Of a stretch of 64,000 bases of DNA, positions 32,665 to 45,689 are shown piece by piece. Source of the stretch: Trichopria drosophilae (taxonomy: Eukaryota > Arthropoda > Insecta > Hymenoptera > Diapriidae); NCBI GenBank assembly GCA_030407085.1, contig CM059585.1, forward strand, positions 66,141,501-66,205,500, read 5' to 3'. The notes under the pieces are model-generated. The model saw nothing but the letters and a program-made list of their open reading frames with translations. It was not told the DNA's origin and made no database searches. The position numbers and the translations under genes were made by a program. Position 1 is the stretch's first letter. Every line of letters begins with the position of its first letter.

Positions 32665-33310
32665 GCTACCACTCTTCTCATCTATTATTGCCAGAGCATT
32701 TTCGGGCTTGCAGTTGTTTTTAACTTCCATACTTATTCGGGTATGATAGAGTATTATATTGTTAATAATTATATTCAAATCGAAAAATAATAATCTTCCT
32801 TTTCGTTGTAAATGTGAATCGGTCCATGCAAAAAGGGCACTACGTCCATAAATATAATTGTTGGGAAATGGCGAAAACTGATCTACTTCTCGTATGTAAC
32901 CAATAATAAAGATATTATTCCGTTCACCAATCGGGCGAGAGAAAACGAAGATTAACAATTTTAGTCTATACCAAATGACAGATCGGAGTTTCAAAAGTAA
33001 GAATTTATTATTATCTCAATTTACCCAAAAAGTGGATTTAATGCCCTTTTTGAATCGACAGATTCATGTTCCCTAAGTGAAAATAATTTGTAATATGCCC
33101 AAAATCCGCGACATTGTCACAGGATTCGCTTATAGGCGAATGTGAGATCGCAATTGACGATCCCCAGAAGATGGGATCCTCAGCGATTCATTTTTACGTA
33201 AACACTCTGTTAAGATAGGTTATAAAAATGTGGTTTTACAAATAGGAAACGGGGAATTAGCATTCGCCGATTCAAAAAAAAGGACAAAAGACAGGTAATA
33301 TTACCCCGCG
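32665..33310. other. Unassigned spacer
   Basis: A minus-strand open frame of 157 codons covers 32521-32994 but resembles nothing known to me. No other structure was seen. Confidence 0.35.
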
Positions 33311-33319
33311 TTAATGACA

Positions 33320-33760
33320 ATTATAGTCTATTTGCGGGTCCGCTCTCGGGTGGAAAGATACAGGACAAAGACGGTACATGACAGAACTAGATACACAACA
33401 CAACACCCACCTAGAGCCAGTCCCCCTACCCCAATATCGGTACCACCAGCAGATACGGCGGTCTGTGCCATAGCGAGTACGACGCGGGGCTTATCCGAGA
33501 TAAGACCCACCACGTACCGACCGCAGATAAGACGCTGACGATACCGATAACTGCCGACGGGGGTCGGCAGCGGTCCAAAATTCGTACCTTCGCCCAGCAA
33601 GGTTCTCCGCTTATTCCACACTGGACATAAGCAGAGAAAACTGCACGGACGGGGATTCGAACTCGGGACCATCGCGACGTTCAGTTCGGGCGGACTAAGC
33701 TGACGCCTTAGCCCGCACGACTATCACGCCGACGCATTCGCCAATTCAGGGCGTGTCGAA
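33320..33760 (-). mobile_element. tRNA-derived SINE
   Basis: The minus-strand head at 33650-33725 has GTGCGGGCTAAGGCGTCAG, with a box A-like core. About 35 bp later comes GAGTTCGAATCCC, a near-perfect box B. About 330 bp of moderately GC-rich, non-tRNA body follow, including GGTCGGCAG and CTTATCTCGGATAAG. Pol III promoter boxes plus an unrelated body are the hallmark of a tRNA-type SINE. The 3' end is uncertain. Confidence 0.55.
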
Positions 33761-33789
33761 CTTCCCCCGAGAAGTCGTATATATGTCAA

Positions 33790-34350
33790 TTGTACATAAA
33801 TCACTTAAAATCCGAAATAATATCTAAAATTGACACCGTCGACGGAATGTCTTTAGGGAACGCTTTAGTGCAAAATCGTAATGGGTACGCTTTTTCCATA
33901 GCGGCAAATACGTACGACGAGCCAGTAATCATAAACATTCCCACCTCCGTGCTCGACGAATGTAACAACGCGTACGGAGAAGGCGATCACTCCGACGATG
34001 TAAGTCTAGACGGGTTCGGCGAAGATCTGAATATATCAAAAGAGGCCAGGGTTCTCTCCGCGAAGAAATAGGAAGCCCATGCAGAGCATGTACTAGCACA
34101 CGTGGACTTATCCCTCTTATCCCCGGAGGAGAAGGACCACGTGAGCGCACTTCTCACCAAACATACGCAGAGCTTTCACTTACCGGGGGAGCCGTTAGGA
34201 GCGACCCCCTTTACTCACGCCAAATACATACGACGAATGACGCAAGGAGTTGAGATGTTAGTTTACCTCGACGACATTGTCATGTACGCCAAGAATATTG
34301 AGGAACACGGAAAGAAATTAGATCGATTCATGGCCGACTGGCCTCGTATT
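33790..34350 (+). pseudogene. Gypsy element 3: pre-RT region fused to the YLDD box
   Basis: The frame at 33790-34071 contains DGMSLGNALVQNRNGYAF and PVIINIPTSVLDECNNA, the region just before gypsy RT. After a stop, the 106-codon frame at 34102-34422 reads HVDLSLLSPEEKDHVSALLT and FHLPGEPLGAT, then switches within a few residues to MLVYLDDIVMYAKNIEEHGK. The YLDD box is the RT active site. About 130 residues that should separate these parts are missing, yet the frame continues, so the deletion is in-frame or nearly so. The frame then runs into a GT microsatellite. Confidence 0.75.
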
Positions 34351-34380
34351 TACACTTACTTCAGATTCTTTTTATTCATT

Positions 34381-34422
34381 GTGTGTGAGTGTGAGAGTGT
34401 GTGTGTGTGTGTGTGTGTGTAG
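34381..34422. repeat. GT microsatellite
   Basis: About 40 bp of GTGTGA/GTGAGA grading into pure GT repeats. Confidence 0.9.
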
Positions 34423-34429
34423 GGGTCTT

Positions 34430-35500
34430 TGGGACACACACACCCACACAATTTCACAATTTATTTTAAAAATATGATATTCTCGAGACTGCTTGTCATT
34501 ATATCAGAATACTCGATATAGGTGATACTATAGAAAACGCAATAATTTAACATATTTGACCCTCTATTTACTCGAGAAGGAAGTATCGTCTCAACTTGAA
34601 ATTTTTTTCTTGTTTTTATCTCACCATTACTTAACTTTTGCACTACAATCAATCCGAATTTTGATTGCTAAAAACGGTCACATTTTGGTGTCACTCTTTG
34701 TAATTTTTATATCGTGTTGTTGTCATACTCTTTTGCCGCGATAACAGAGATTGACAATATTTTCCTACCGCGGGCGCGTACTGTACTTCGTCAAACCGGC
34801 CGGATTTCGCGGTATACATATAAAAATAAGTTATTTACAAACATACATACATGAAAATCGCAAACACGGGCTCGTAATATACATATAGAACTATTCGACG
34901 CCATATGATAAACACAGATCAGTATTCGCGTGCACGCATGCATTACTTACACATGTGGTACTATGAAACATGCTTTCTTATACCTGCTTATGTTCTAACC
35001 GCTGGCGAGAAAGTTTGGGTATGTTACAGTATGCAATGCATTTGTTGCATGTGTTAAATACGGCACTTTGCGCTACCCCTCGATGGGAGCCCGAAACTAG
35101 TTGAAACATGGATCGCAGCAAAGCCTTCATACTTTCAAGTTCAAAATAGGGCATTTAGCAAAAGCATATTCATTTTCAATTGGAACCTAATTTCTCATTT
35201 CAAAACCACTGGACTTTTAAGGAAGAACACAAGTTCATATTTGGTAAATTATGTACTAAAATTTTACCTATTCGTTAACAAACCTTTAGGACAATTTTAT
35301 AAGTCCAAATTTGGTTAATTTTACTTTCAGAATATATATCAAATACTTTTTTACTACGAGGACATTTTTGAAGTCATTATATGATTAAATTAACCTATCA
35401 AATAGACCTTAAATACATTTTGACTTAGAGGACATATTTTAAGTTGTGATTTGGCTATTTTTTTACTAAAATAGGACATTTCAACTGTGGGCGGGGTCAG
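34430..35500. other. AT-rich spacer with degenerate 80-90 bp periodicity
   Basis: No coding match. Between 35,215 and 35,485, blocks resembling AAGTCCAAATTTGGTTA and GAGGACAT recur roughly every 85 bp and may be a very decayed tandem repeat. Confidence 0.35.
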
Positions 35501-35501
35501 A

Positions 35502-35795
35502 ATTCCTTACTTTTTTGCTTGGGACAGTTACCAAACTTCACCCAACCATTTATCGTGACCACCGTAGTGTCAGGGTTCGCTTTAGGAGCAATCTTGTGAC
35601 AGGATGAAATAGGGAGAGATACACCCATGACATATGCGTCCAGGAGTTTGAAAGACGCTGGAATCCGATACCCCACACTGTGAGCACATTGAGAGAGCTG
35701 CTGTCTTATTGGAGCCAGCTGAACTTGGTTAAGCTGAGCGATCTCGTAGACGAGTGCTGCTGTTTCAAATTTCGAGTGCTGCTAACTCAAAATAA
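35502..35795 (-). other. Unassigned open frame without an early start codon
   Basis: On the minus strand about 95 codons are open, with protein-like composition: ETAALVYEIAQLNQVQLAP, then IRQQLSQCAHSVGYRIPAS, then GWVKFGNCPKQKSK before a stop. There is no ATG near the beginning. It could be a fragment of an element ORF or a decayed exon. I recognise no family. Confidence 0.25.
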
Positions 35796-35799
35796 GTGA

Positions 35800-37230
35800 A
35801 ACGCGTGACCACATGTGCGGAAAGATGCGCACTCTGTTGTAGAAGTTTGCCGCTTTCCCGTCTTGTGAGACTTCGTCGTCATAGGTCATATATAACCGCA
35901 AAATTGATAAAATTGTAAAAAATCAGTATAAAATTGTGCTATAAAATGAGCTTTATATCAATACTCGAGTTTTAATCACCTTCACAATAATCCTTGCCAA
36001 TTATTCATTTAAACGAGAAATAGTTCTACTGAAGGGCATATTATTAAAAATGACTAAAATTATAAATACGTAAATATAAAATTAACAAAAATCAATTTTT
36101 ACACATTTCTTTTGATATTTTAATATCATATTCGAAATTTCCAATTACCCGTAACATTTTTATGTAAAGTGGATAATTTCTAATGTGTTAAGCAATTTGT
36201 TGCCTTCTTATTGCCTTTTTACAGAGCCTTACAAATTTAAACAAAATGAATAGATTATTACGAATGACGGCTTATTTTTTTGACAAAAAGGTTCTGAACA
36301 ACTTCACCCTACGAATGTTTACAAATTTTTTGCCAAAGCACTAAAATTATTTAGAAAATCTAAAATCGAATAGTTTCTTTTTTTTCAAAAAATATCGAGA
36401 TATTCGACGTTTTTTAATTAAATACATTCAGATATTAAGATATTCGTTAAAATCCATTCATTTTGTTTTAATTTTTTTAAAGGTGATAAGAGGATTTAAG
36501 TTATTAACAAATTATTTTTACAGCTCTCATTTTTTTAAATTACAATAATGCTTTCATTCTTTAAAATATCATTAATAAAAACGTTATTCTTGGAACTGTT
36601 ATTAAGTAATTTTTTCCAACATATATTCTGGATAACTACTTTAATATTTACTGTACATCAGCTTACTTTATTGTTTTTTGTTATAAATTTAAAACCACAT
36701 TTCATGTTTAGGTTATGTTTTTTAACTTGCAAATAAAAAAGAATAAAGATAAATTCATATTAGATTCTACAATTCGAGGTGCTTCATTATTAATTTATTA
36801 TAATATTTATTAACGTTTTTATGCTACATAATTTTAAATGCATTCTTTGCATACAACGACTGGAGAGATTACATAAACGTCCACTCTATAATTTCGGTAG
36901 TTTATTCAATTAAAACGTGATTTTTCTAATGGTGAAAATGAAAATTATAACGGATATATTCATTATTAATGCCAACGTTATGTGCTTTCAAAAATAGTTA
37001 TAAACGTATTTTACTTTTATTTACGTAATACAATACTAAAAAGCAACTATTGTGTACGTAAGTAGGCCTCTCCTGTTTAAGAAGGCTGACATCTTTTTCA
37101 CGATACAACAGCTTTCCCGGCATTTGAGACGGCTGCTCACTCGTCGTTTTGAGACAGTCACTCACTCAAGCTTTGGCGAGCTGTCGTGCAAGTGGAGAGG
37201 GTACGCTGGCCACATGTGCAAAGTAAAGAG
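35800..37230. other. AT-rich spacer
   Basis: No recognisable coding, RNA or repeat structure. Confidence 0.4.
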
Positions 37231-37234
37231 GTTC

Positions 37235-37480
37235 TCTCAACGGCTTCTCCGTGCACAGTCTGTAAAGAAATGCACGCAGCGGTATTCGAAGTAGAGCAAT
37301 TTCGATGTGTACGGTCGAAAGTTTACAATAATAAGCGACCAGGAATCGCTGAAGTACCTCAAAACCCTTAAAAACCTGTACAGTCGCCTAGATCGTTTCA
37401 GGTTGAAACTAGAAGACTACGATTACAATATAGAACCCAAGGCCGGAAAGTCCAATGTAAATGTGGACGCTTAAATAGAG
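37235..37480 (+). pseudogene. Gypsy RNase H fragment
   Basis: Across one frameshift the DNA encodes AAVFEVEQFRCV then VYGRKFTIISDQESLKYLK, SRLDRFRLKLEDYDYNIEPK and AGKSNVNVDA, ending in a stop where the family continues LSR. These are the consecutive FR-x-YVYGRKF-x-I-x-TDH-x-L, SRL-x-RW and YKPGK-x-N-x-ADALSR blocks that close Ty3/gypsy RNase H. It may be the distant half of gypsy element 3, since the residue style is similar, but 2.9 kb of unrelated DNA intervenes. Confidence 0.75.
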
Positions 37481-37489
37481 ATCAGGGGC

Positions 37490-40400
37490 GATAGAAAACA
37501 CTCAACAGGCGGGACGAAAGGATTAGCCTCCACAGGGAAATGTCCCATACTTTGGAGAAAAGGCACAAAGAGCACGAAAGATCTACCTCCAATGATATAT
37601 ATATATCTGAATACCTTATCTCACTATTAAATTTTCAAGATATGAATGAGAAAATATAAACTAAAATTTATAAAATCGTAAAATGTAAATACTTGTATTT
37701 TGTAAGATTTTTAATTACATGCTGAAATGTAATTAAAAATTTATATACTTGACGTCGAAAATACTGCTCTAGTTGGCATAACGGATGAATACGCGTCAAG
37801 GTCGTCAATAGCATATGATGCACGAGGTGTTTCATCAGAGCTTCGCGGGTGTATGACCGTGGGTCCGCTTGGTGCCTGGCGTGGAACTTCCAAGATGGCT
37901 GCAAGTGCTCGATATGAACAATGCCTCAAGCTGCGGGATGCCTACATCGTCCTTGTTTATTGTACGGCCCTGATAACTGGCGCGAATGTGTTGATGATAC
38001 CGACAATTTGGTGTCACTGATTACCGGTACTAAAATATCCGACTTTCACCACTTTATTCCCTAAATATGCACTGACGTTGTGAACCTTCTTATTCGTGCG
38101 CTTCTCATCCTTTTCTTTTTACTCCAGACACGAAATTCACGATCGTTCTAATTCAGCCAATATACGACTAGAAGTACACGGAAAATACGCTACAAAATGT
38201 AATAAAAGTAAAACAAATTTTTGCTGCGCGCATGGTAGAAATTATTCGACCGGTAAGGACCGATAAAACGTCTCGTTTAACTTTATCATCCACGGATAAA
38301 CTAGCGTCCGTTTGCTATGATATCCAGAAATAATCTACCCGCAGGCAGGGTAAAAGTGGAAGAACGCAATACTGACTACGGTATTCAAGTTTGAAATTCC
38401 CACCATGGCAAAATTCCGCGCGAAGAAAGTCTTAGCGAACGTATCTTGATGGAAGAGTTACAAATATTTACGAAATCAGTGCAGACAGACAACATTCATA
38501 GGAAAAAATAACTTCGTATATACTTTATTTTAATTTTTTACATATCAAAATGGTTAAATTTATGGATTTACAAATTTTACAGTTGTTACCATCAAACTTG
38601 TAAACAATTGTAAAAATGAAAAATCACTACATACACTAAAAGAGAAAGTGGGTTAAATATAATATAATTACATATAATGGTCGGTATTTATATTGTTAAA
38701 ATCTTAATAACCTTACAAGACGAATAACTTTTATTTTAATCAAATTTATTCCTTTTAAGGTAGCTAGACCCTAAACACCTATTATTCAAGAAGTTTTTGA
38801 AACTTTCAGCAAAACTAATTTGAATAACAATGCGTATATCTGTTAAATTTGAACAATTTTGACCGTTTAGTTCCCGCGATATAATCAATCAAAATCGCAT
38901 GTTTTTACATAGATCAGTATGGTAGCCACGATGAAAGTTGTCGAAAAAATGCCGATTCGATACAAATTTTCTTATAACATAAAACCTACTGCCAAGATCT
39001 TGACGAAAAACTAGTCTGAAGTAATTGAAGTAATGAGGAATCACATATTTGAAAGTCGTAAACATTGACCGTTTAATAAAAAAGTTCGACTTGATCAAAA
39101 ATCCAACTTCAGAAATTTCTCGGGATTTGTCATACGATACAGAATAGAGGGCAACGTCGCATTTATGAGATCATTATTTGTTTTGCGCGCGAGTATTTGA
39201 ATATACATACGTACTTTTATTGATGAGTTTAGCATGAAAACCACTGTAGATAACGTAATATAAATAAAATACACATACGCGTATTCATAAAATATGTAAT
39301 AGATATGCAGACCTTTTCGTTTTCTGTATACGACCACATTAAATAAAATACGAAAACAAACTCTGTTTCGATCCACAGCGGAGTATGTACATACCTGTGT
39401 TTAAACCGCGCTTTGCTGATAAAATGCGACGTTGCCACTATTTCTGTACTACGTTATTCATTAGGTTAATTTTTTCTTTCCATTGATTTAATTTAGTATG
39501 TATTTGATATTTGAATGCCATAAGACTAATTATTTATTTATAATTAGATTTTACATATTGGTATTGAGGTTATGTTTCTACACTTTATAGTTACATCGTT
39601 TTTGACTTGCACAGTTGGGGTCTAGCTACCTTAAGTAATTTAACTGCATTATTTTGAAATGCGATAAGTACTTTTTGAACAGATATATACATTCACAAAT
39701 CAAATATACAACCGCGATCAGACACTTCAAATAGTGACCCTCTATTAGAAAGGCGTTTGGCGTGAATTTAAAGACACTCTCGAGCCCGCTGGTATGTGGT
39801 TCAAATTTGTCTGTCTATGTACGCCATCCCCGAGTCGTAACTTCAACGCTATGTTTCTTTCATTGTTTGCGACCTCTAAAACAAAGAATATGCACTACTG
39901 TTGCAAAATTTTTTATGTTGCAATATTTAAAAAATGTGCAACGTAACAGTAAATGCAAACATAGATTAGAAATGGATTAGATTTAGATTTATTTAACCTC
40001 GTGTATAGATACTGAAGGTCCATTGATGGGCGAGTTCCGCTGTTTGAATGCGTTCCCTATAGTACAGTGACACCGAAAACTTATAAATTAATAACAGCTG
40101 TTATATTGAAAAGTAGAATGACGATTCACATTAAAGAACATGGATTGAATAAAAATTAAAAACTAAACCACACTTATGTCTAAACAAACAACATTAAATT
40201 AACACGAACGGTACTGGATACACTCTAACGCAGATTCCATATGAAATTTCTACGTATAAAACAATGAATCACACGTTGCAACAACAGTTTCGCAGAATAT
40301 TGTTCGTTGTCACAAAACAGCTTTATCAAAATAATTTCCGGCGATTGCGTTGACAGACACGTTACAGTAAAAATATTTCCGGCAAGAGAAAACTTAGACA

Positions 40401-40860
40401 TAAAAAAATATCTACTTCCTCGATTAAAGGTCTCATACCAAGAGTTATTTCGATCAGAATAAACATGTTTCTTTTCCAGAATTTTGTCTTGCTTTTCATT
40501 TTCATCCGCAAGATTTTAATAGTGGCCTCGTTACTCACGACTATTTTCTTGAGTGCCGCGAGTCGGTTCGAAAACTTATTTTTAATCTCAATCAGAATAA
40601 GTTTGAATTAAGATATTACGGACCTGCATTCTCCAAGTTCTTCCGTAAAAGAGGATGAAACGGATTGCGTGACCTGTAAAATAGACGCCTGAATAGCCTC
40701 CTGCATTTTTGCTAGCGCGCAAACCTACATGCAAACTTGTTCGCTTAATTTTTCACACGCGAGGATTTAGAATCTAATACAACTCTTTATTTATGTTTAA
40801 TTTAAGAGATTTGTTTATAATTATAAAAAAATATAATAATGGCCTCTAAACAAATCGGAA
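37490..40860. other. Long AT-rich spacer
   Basis: I see no gene, RNA or bounded repeat. Minus-strand frames of 60-78 codons near 37,670-38,020 overlap each other and match no family. Confidence 0.4.
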
Positions 40861-40863
40861 CAC

Positions 40864-42408
40864 CCCCTATGGAAATAAAAATGGTATGTTTTCGTTACAT
40901 TTAAGCATGATTCCGTACGATTACGTACGATTGGGTACGTTTAGGTACGTTTTGGTTACGATTCGAACATTTTTACAGCATTATACAGAAACGTACGCGA
41001 ACGTACGCGAACGTGCGCGAACGTACGCGAAAGTGTGCAAAGGTACAGTATCCTGTAGAATGCTGCAGAAACGTCACTTACGAGAAAAAATGGATCAAAG
41101 AATATTCCTAAACGTATACGTAAACGTACCCCTACTCAAAAAGGAGGATAGAAAAGCATAGAAAAGTATAGAAATTCTGCGTGATTCGTATGCTTTTGAA
41201 TCCTATTTTTGGCATATAATGTATCCACAATTGAATGGATATTACACAAAAGGAGTTCGCGTAAGTCTCGGTTCTGTAGGTTGGAATCCTGAGGTCTTCG
41301 GAGCACGCTCTGGGTTGCTGATCGTTTATATTTTTACGCCATACATATTGGTTATATAGATAGGGTGGGGTTTTACTTCTAAATATATTGAAGATCGCCA
41401 TGCCGTATGTACGCATTAACCGACTCAATGGGATCCCCCCTTTTGATAGCCTCCAAAATTTTGTCATATTTTGCTTATCTCTGGCCGTTTTTGAGATAAT
41501 TAAGAATTTTTAAAAATTTTAATGTGTAACAGAAATATCATATTACGTTACTGATAGTGATCGACAGTGGTAGACCAGTGGTCGGTGTCGCGCGCGATCG
41601 TTGTTTCTAGTCAAGTATTCTTGGTGGGGAACACTACTTGGATAGGTGACCGCTTGAGAACAACTTTCTTAAGAAAATTAAATCAACTAAAAAAAGTTAA
41701 AAAATATTTGAATTAAATAAAAAATAATAATAAAATTAAAAATAACAAAAAAATTGTTTGTATACAAAGAGGAAAAAATTGCCCGAATAATATGAAAAAA
41801 TGTATAAATATCCCTACAAAACGCGATAAATTTTTTGAATATTTGTCCAATGTAGAAGAATTGGTTTGGGTCATTTTTCTCCAAAATTACGTGAAAAATT
41901 TTTGACAAAAAATCGAAAAAAAATAACGGAAGAAAAACGGGCACCTATCTGGGATATTCAATATTTGTGCAGTCGGGCACGTTCCTGTAAATAGTTCCAA
42001 AATCTCGTACGTTTCTATACATGGCTGCATATATCCGTACAAATTGCGTACGTTTGCGTACGTCTGCGTACGTTTCAGTACATATTCATATGATTCCGGA
42101 CGTTTTTGTAAGAAAATATTTTATTACGAATGGTTGTTTGACATCTATAGCGTACAATGCTGTACATCTTCGCATGCTTCAGTATATTCTAGCAATTTTG
42201 TGTACGTTTGCGTACGTTTGTGTACGTTCGCGTACGTTTGCGTACGTTTCTGTACAATGGTGTACAAAATGTTCGAATCGTAACCAAATCGTACGCGAAC
42301 GTACGTAAACGTACCTCACCGTACATAATTCCATACAGACGTACCGAAATTTGTCAAAATCGTACGGTGAGTTGCGTTAGATTACCGTTGATTTTTTCCA
42401 TACAGGAC
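40864..42408. mobile_element. Large inverted-repeat element rich in CGTACG
   Basis: The left arm (about 40,864-41,090) and right arm (about 42,010-42,408) are reverse complements. Outer ends are CCCCTATGGAAATAAAAATG versus, read inward, CCTGTATGGAAAAAATC. Shared inner blocks include TTGGTTACGATTCGAACATT and runs of (C)GTACGCGAA/GTACGTTTG units. The arms themselves are internally repetitive. The core of about 900 bp has no transposase signature but includes a 5S rRNA-derived segment. It resembles a fold-back type DNA element. Target duplication is not evident. Confidence 0.7.
41595..41665 (+). repeat. 5S rRNA-derived segment (SINE3-like or pseudogene)
   Basis: TACTTGGATAGGTGACCGCT followed by TGAGAACA differs at few positions from the universal 5S rRNA 3' part TACTTGGATGGGTGACCGCC-TGGGAACA, which contains the C-box of the internal promoter. 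Weaker similarity extends about 35 bp upstream. An A-rich tract follows at 41,670-41,780. The 5' half of 5S is not recognisable, so this is not an rRNA gene; a 5S-derived SINE or a retroposed fragment fits. Confidence 0.6.
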
Positions 42409-42419
42409 GGGCATTAATC

Positions 42420-45400
42420 GGGACATTTACCTTATTAGGACTAGGTTTTTATTCTTTTTAAAAAAATCATTCCCCACTTATCGCTTCCCAGGATGAACGA
42501 CGTGGATATGATAGGGTTCTCATCCCATTGGGGAGCTTTTTAAATGTGACTCTCTTTGCCGCTCACGAATAAAAGTTACATTAGCATGTTGCATAGCTTT
42601 TTCTTTTGGTTGTTCTAATTTTGGGAAATATTAGTTTTAGAAAGTTTTAACATAAGCTTGCAATTATCGATCGGACTCACAGCATGGTACTTTTGCGTTC
42701 CTGTTATCGTGGTAGGTGCAGTAGATCTTGCTTTCAGAGTTTCAGCAGTCACTTTATAATCCGAGTGTGAACTAAAAAAGAGTAAAGTTTCACTCTAATT
42801 TTTTTCACAAATTAATTTCACAAATTTTTTGTTGCCCACTGATACAACACTTCGGGAGTTAAAGTAAGCAGAGACAGAGCAAGGGAATCGCCGCAGATTG
42901 TCTCCTCGCTGATAAATTAATTTTTATCTCGAAAACTATTGTACCATCTCGGACGTCTGATACTTTTTTGTTCAGAACAGATCATTCTATTTTATACATT
43001 TTTTTTAGTTCCAATCAAGGAGATTTAGATCCAAATAAGGAGTCTATCCTTAAGAAAGAACAACTTTTAACACTCATTTTAAAAAAATTGATGAATTTAT
43101 CAATATTATTAAATATTTATTATTTATCCTTACCGTACGCAAAACACGCTTTCAAAATCATCCCTTACTTTTTAAAATTGGTACATTTCTCGTGATGATA
43201 CAGACCTGGGAATGTAGGCACCATATGCAATACGGTAGAAAGGCATAGTGGGAGAAACATGTGATAAGTGCCCCGACAACGAATAAGCTCATACTTTTCG
43301 AGTAAAAACATAAAAACCATAGGTGCATCACCGGGCGTGTATAGTGAGTATATTGCATCGTCATTACTGTGGGATATGTTTATAATGTTTTCTCTCTTAT
43401 TGGTGTAAGAATAATTTGTATATTAAGCTCATCGTCTTTGTTACTTACACATCGTCCACTTGTTAATTCAATTCTTCTCACTTGTAAAACTTGATTTTCT
43501 TGTAAAAAAGTGTATTTTACTATAAGTAAAACTTTTGAATATTTTTTAGTGAATTTATTATGAACAAAAAACATGCATGTTCTGCAAGTTCAGTGAAGAA
43601 TTCATTTGTTTTCACTTATGAACTGCATAATAAATGAAGTTATAATTATGCATATAAGTACAGTTGATTTTTTTACTTGTTATTAATTCAGTGGCGTTAC
43701 TGACTTGTTGTACTCATGGTATTCACTTATCATTTGAATAACTAGTCGTTAATAAATCTAATTTTCTATACAATAATACAATATATTTATACATACACTC
43801 AATATACAAGACACAACACAGAGACATCATGAAATAATACTAAAAGATCCAACCATTGAAAAGGTTAATCGGTAACAGCTGTTTATCATCAGACGGTAAT
43901 GTCACTGTCTATCTTGTTGGGTCAGTGGTTCTTTGTCCTTCACACTTGGTAGATCGTTGACAGATGCCTTCAGTACGAGTGCTGGATTTTCGAATCTAGC
44001 GAAATTCAGCCTATTCCGTACAAAAGACTTTCCTTCTTGAAGAATAATAGTCGTAATAACAATTACCTTTTTTATTACTCATTCCCCCTTCATAACTACC
44101 AGAAAAATTCATTTTTCCGAATAACACTTCCGTTTTTTTTGGGGCATACAAATACCGATTTTTAACACAAGCTTCGGTGTCGGCACACTTATCACATGCT
44201 TATCCCCCTACTAGTGACTATCCCCCTAAGTAAGTCTTAAAATTGTTACCAAAACTTTATTATCAGCAGGACTATCGATTATAACTTTCAGGAATATTTA
44301 GAAACTTTCAATTTTCAGGGTGGATGACTTCATGCGAAACGCCCCATATAGCAATTCCGTGTTAATAGTCTAGTGGCAATTTCCGAGTCCTCTAGTTTAA
44401 AATGTGGATTTTCAATGAAATTGTTAAGCTTTTTTAATTTCAAAAGGTATCTATATTCTCTATATTATCTATATTCTCTATTATTTTTCTTTCGTAGAAA
44501 ATACGTAAAAATTTACTGATTTTTGCAAGAGGTTCATAATGAAATTGCACCGGTTTGTAGCAACTACTCTATTCAAATTCGCTTACAGAATTCGAGTCGG
44601 GCTCCTTTTCTGCCCTCAGATATTTTGAACCCTGATGATTATATTTTGAGTGAATCGTCTGAGAGAGGCTCTGAAGTCGATGCCATTTCTTCCAAATAAT
44701 CCAAACAAAATTAAAATCGTTAAAAAAGTCATAAAATAAAATAAATGTTGAATTTGTCGAGGAAACATAAATTTGAAATTGAATATTGTAAGGAAGAATG
44801 GGTAAAACGTAATAATTTTGTACGAAAAGCGCAGACAGGAATAATATGAAAAGGACTGGAATAAATTGAATCCCTAAATTAAAACGAATGTTATGTAAAA
44901 TAATTACAGATTATATGAACGAAAATTGTAAATGAAAAATATGCAAAAATGAATTACATGCATTAGATTAGATTAGATTAGAATTACATGCATTAGATGA
45001 AAAAAATGACAGTTAAATGAAAGTAGACAATTATTCGTGACACTTTTATTTACAATGTAAGTTAAGAATTCTGAATTTTAAATAAACTAATACGAAGCAA
45101 AATGTAGTAGATAAATTAATCAAAAAATTACTGTAAAGAAATCCCTTTTATCCAAAAATGTAGATATATTCACAACTAAATTAATGCTTGAACATAAAAC
45201 ATTCCAGAAAACGTACACAGTATTAGACAACCAAATTATATGAATATTTAAAGAAACCATATAATTTCTAGTGTTTTTGGATGTGCTCTTTCAAAATTCG
45301 AGCTCAAAATTTAATTTTATTGCATAAAAAATTAAATATGGTAGGTTTTATATTAAAAAATATGGAAAAAATTACAAAAATATTTGTTCAGCATTTTGTT

Positions 45401-45600
45401 TCAATGAAACCCCGATAAAATGCTAACGTTCTTCAACCATCGGTGCATAAAATAGTTGAAGTTTAACAGAATATTTTTCTAAATAGTGATAATCACCATT
45501 TTTATTTTATAATGGCGGTTTAACCCCCTCGCTGTAATGTCAATATTTCTAAAGCACAGTAACAAATGTACATTATACAATACTTTGCATAAGGGAGTCT
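42420..45600. other. Long AT-rich spacer
   Basis: No genes recognised. Minor repeats: a TCTATAT array near 44,450-44,485, and a direct repeat of GAATTACATGCATTAGA flanking TTAGATTAGATTAGA at 44,951-44,998. Confidence 0.4.
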
Positions 45601-45607
45601 TCGTTTG

Positions 45608-45675
45608 TCTCGCTGATTACGAATTTGATATCAGATTTACTAAATTCAAAATGGCGGATCCAATAGGGCGGACAA
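45608..45675 (+). repeat. Dispersed module, copy g
   Basis: CTCGCTGATTACGAATTTGA, ATCAGATTTACTAAATTC and AAAATGGCGGATCC in the same order as copy a. It stands alone with no recognised element around it. Confidence 0.75.
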
Positions 45676-45689
45676 AATTAGTTTAAAAG

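Noticed and set aside
32521..32994. 157-codon minus-strand frame
   Set aside because: No family resemblance; the complement has a competing splice-donor-bounded frame and the composition changes midway.
42030..42340. CRISPR-like array from regularly spaced GTACG units
   Set aside because: Units are short, palindromic and contiguous, with no unique spacers, and the context is a eukaryotic inverted-repeat element.
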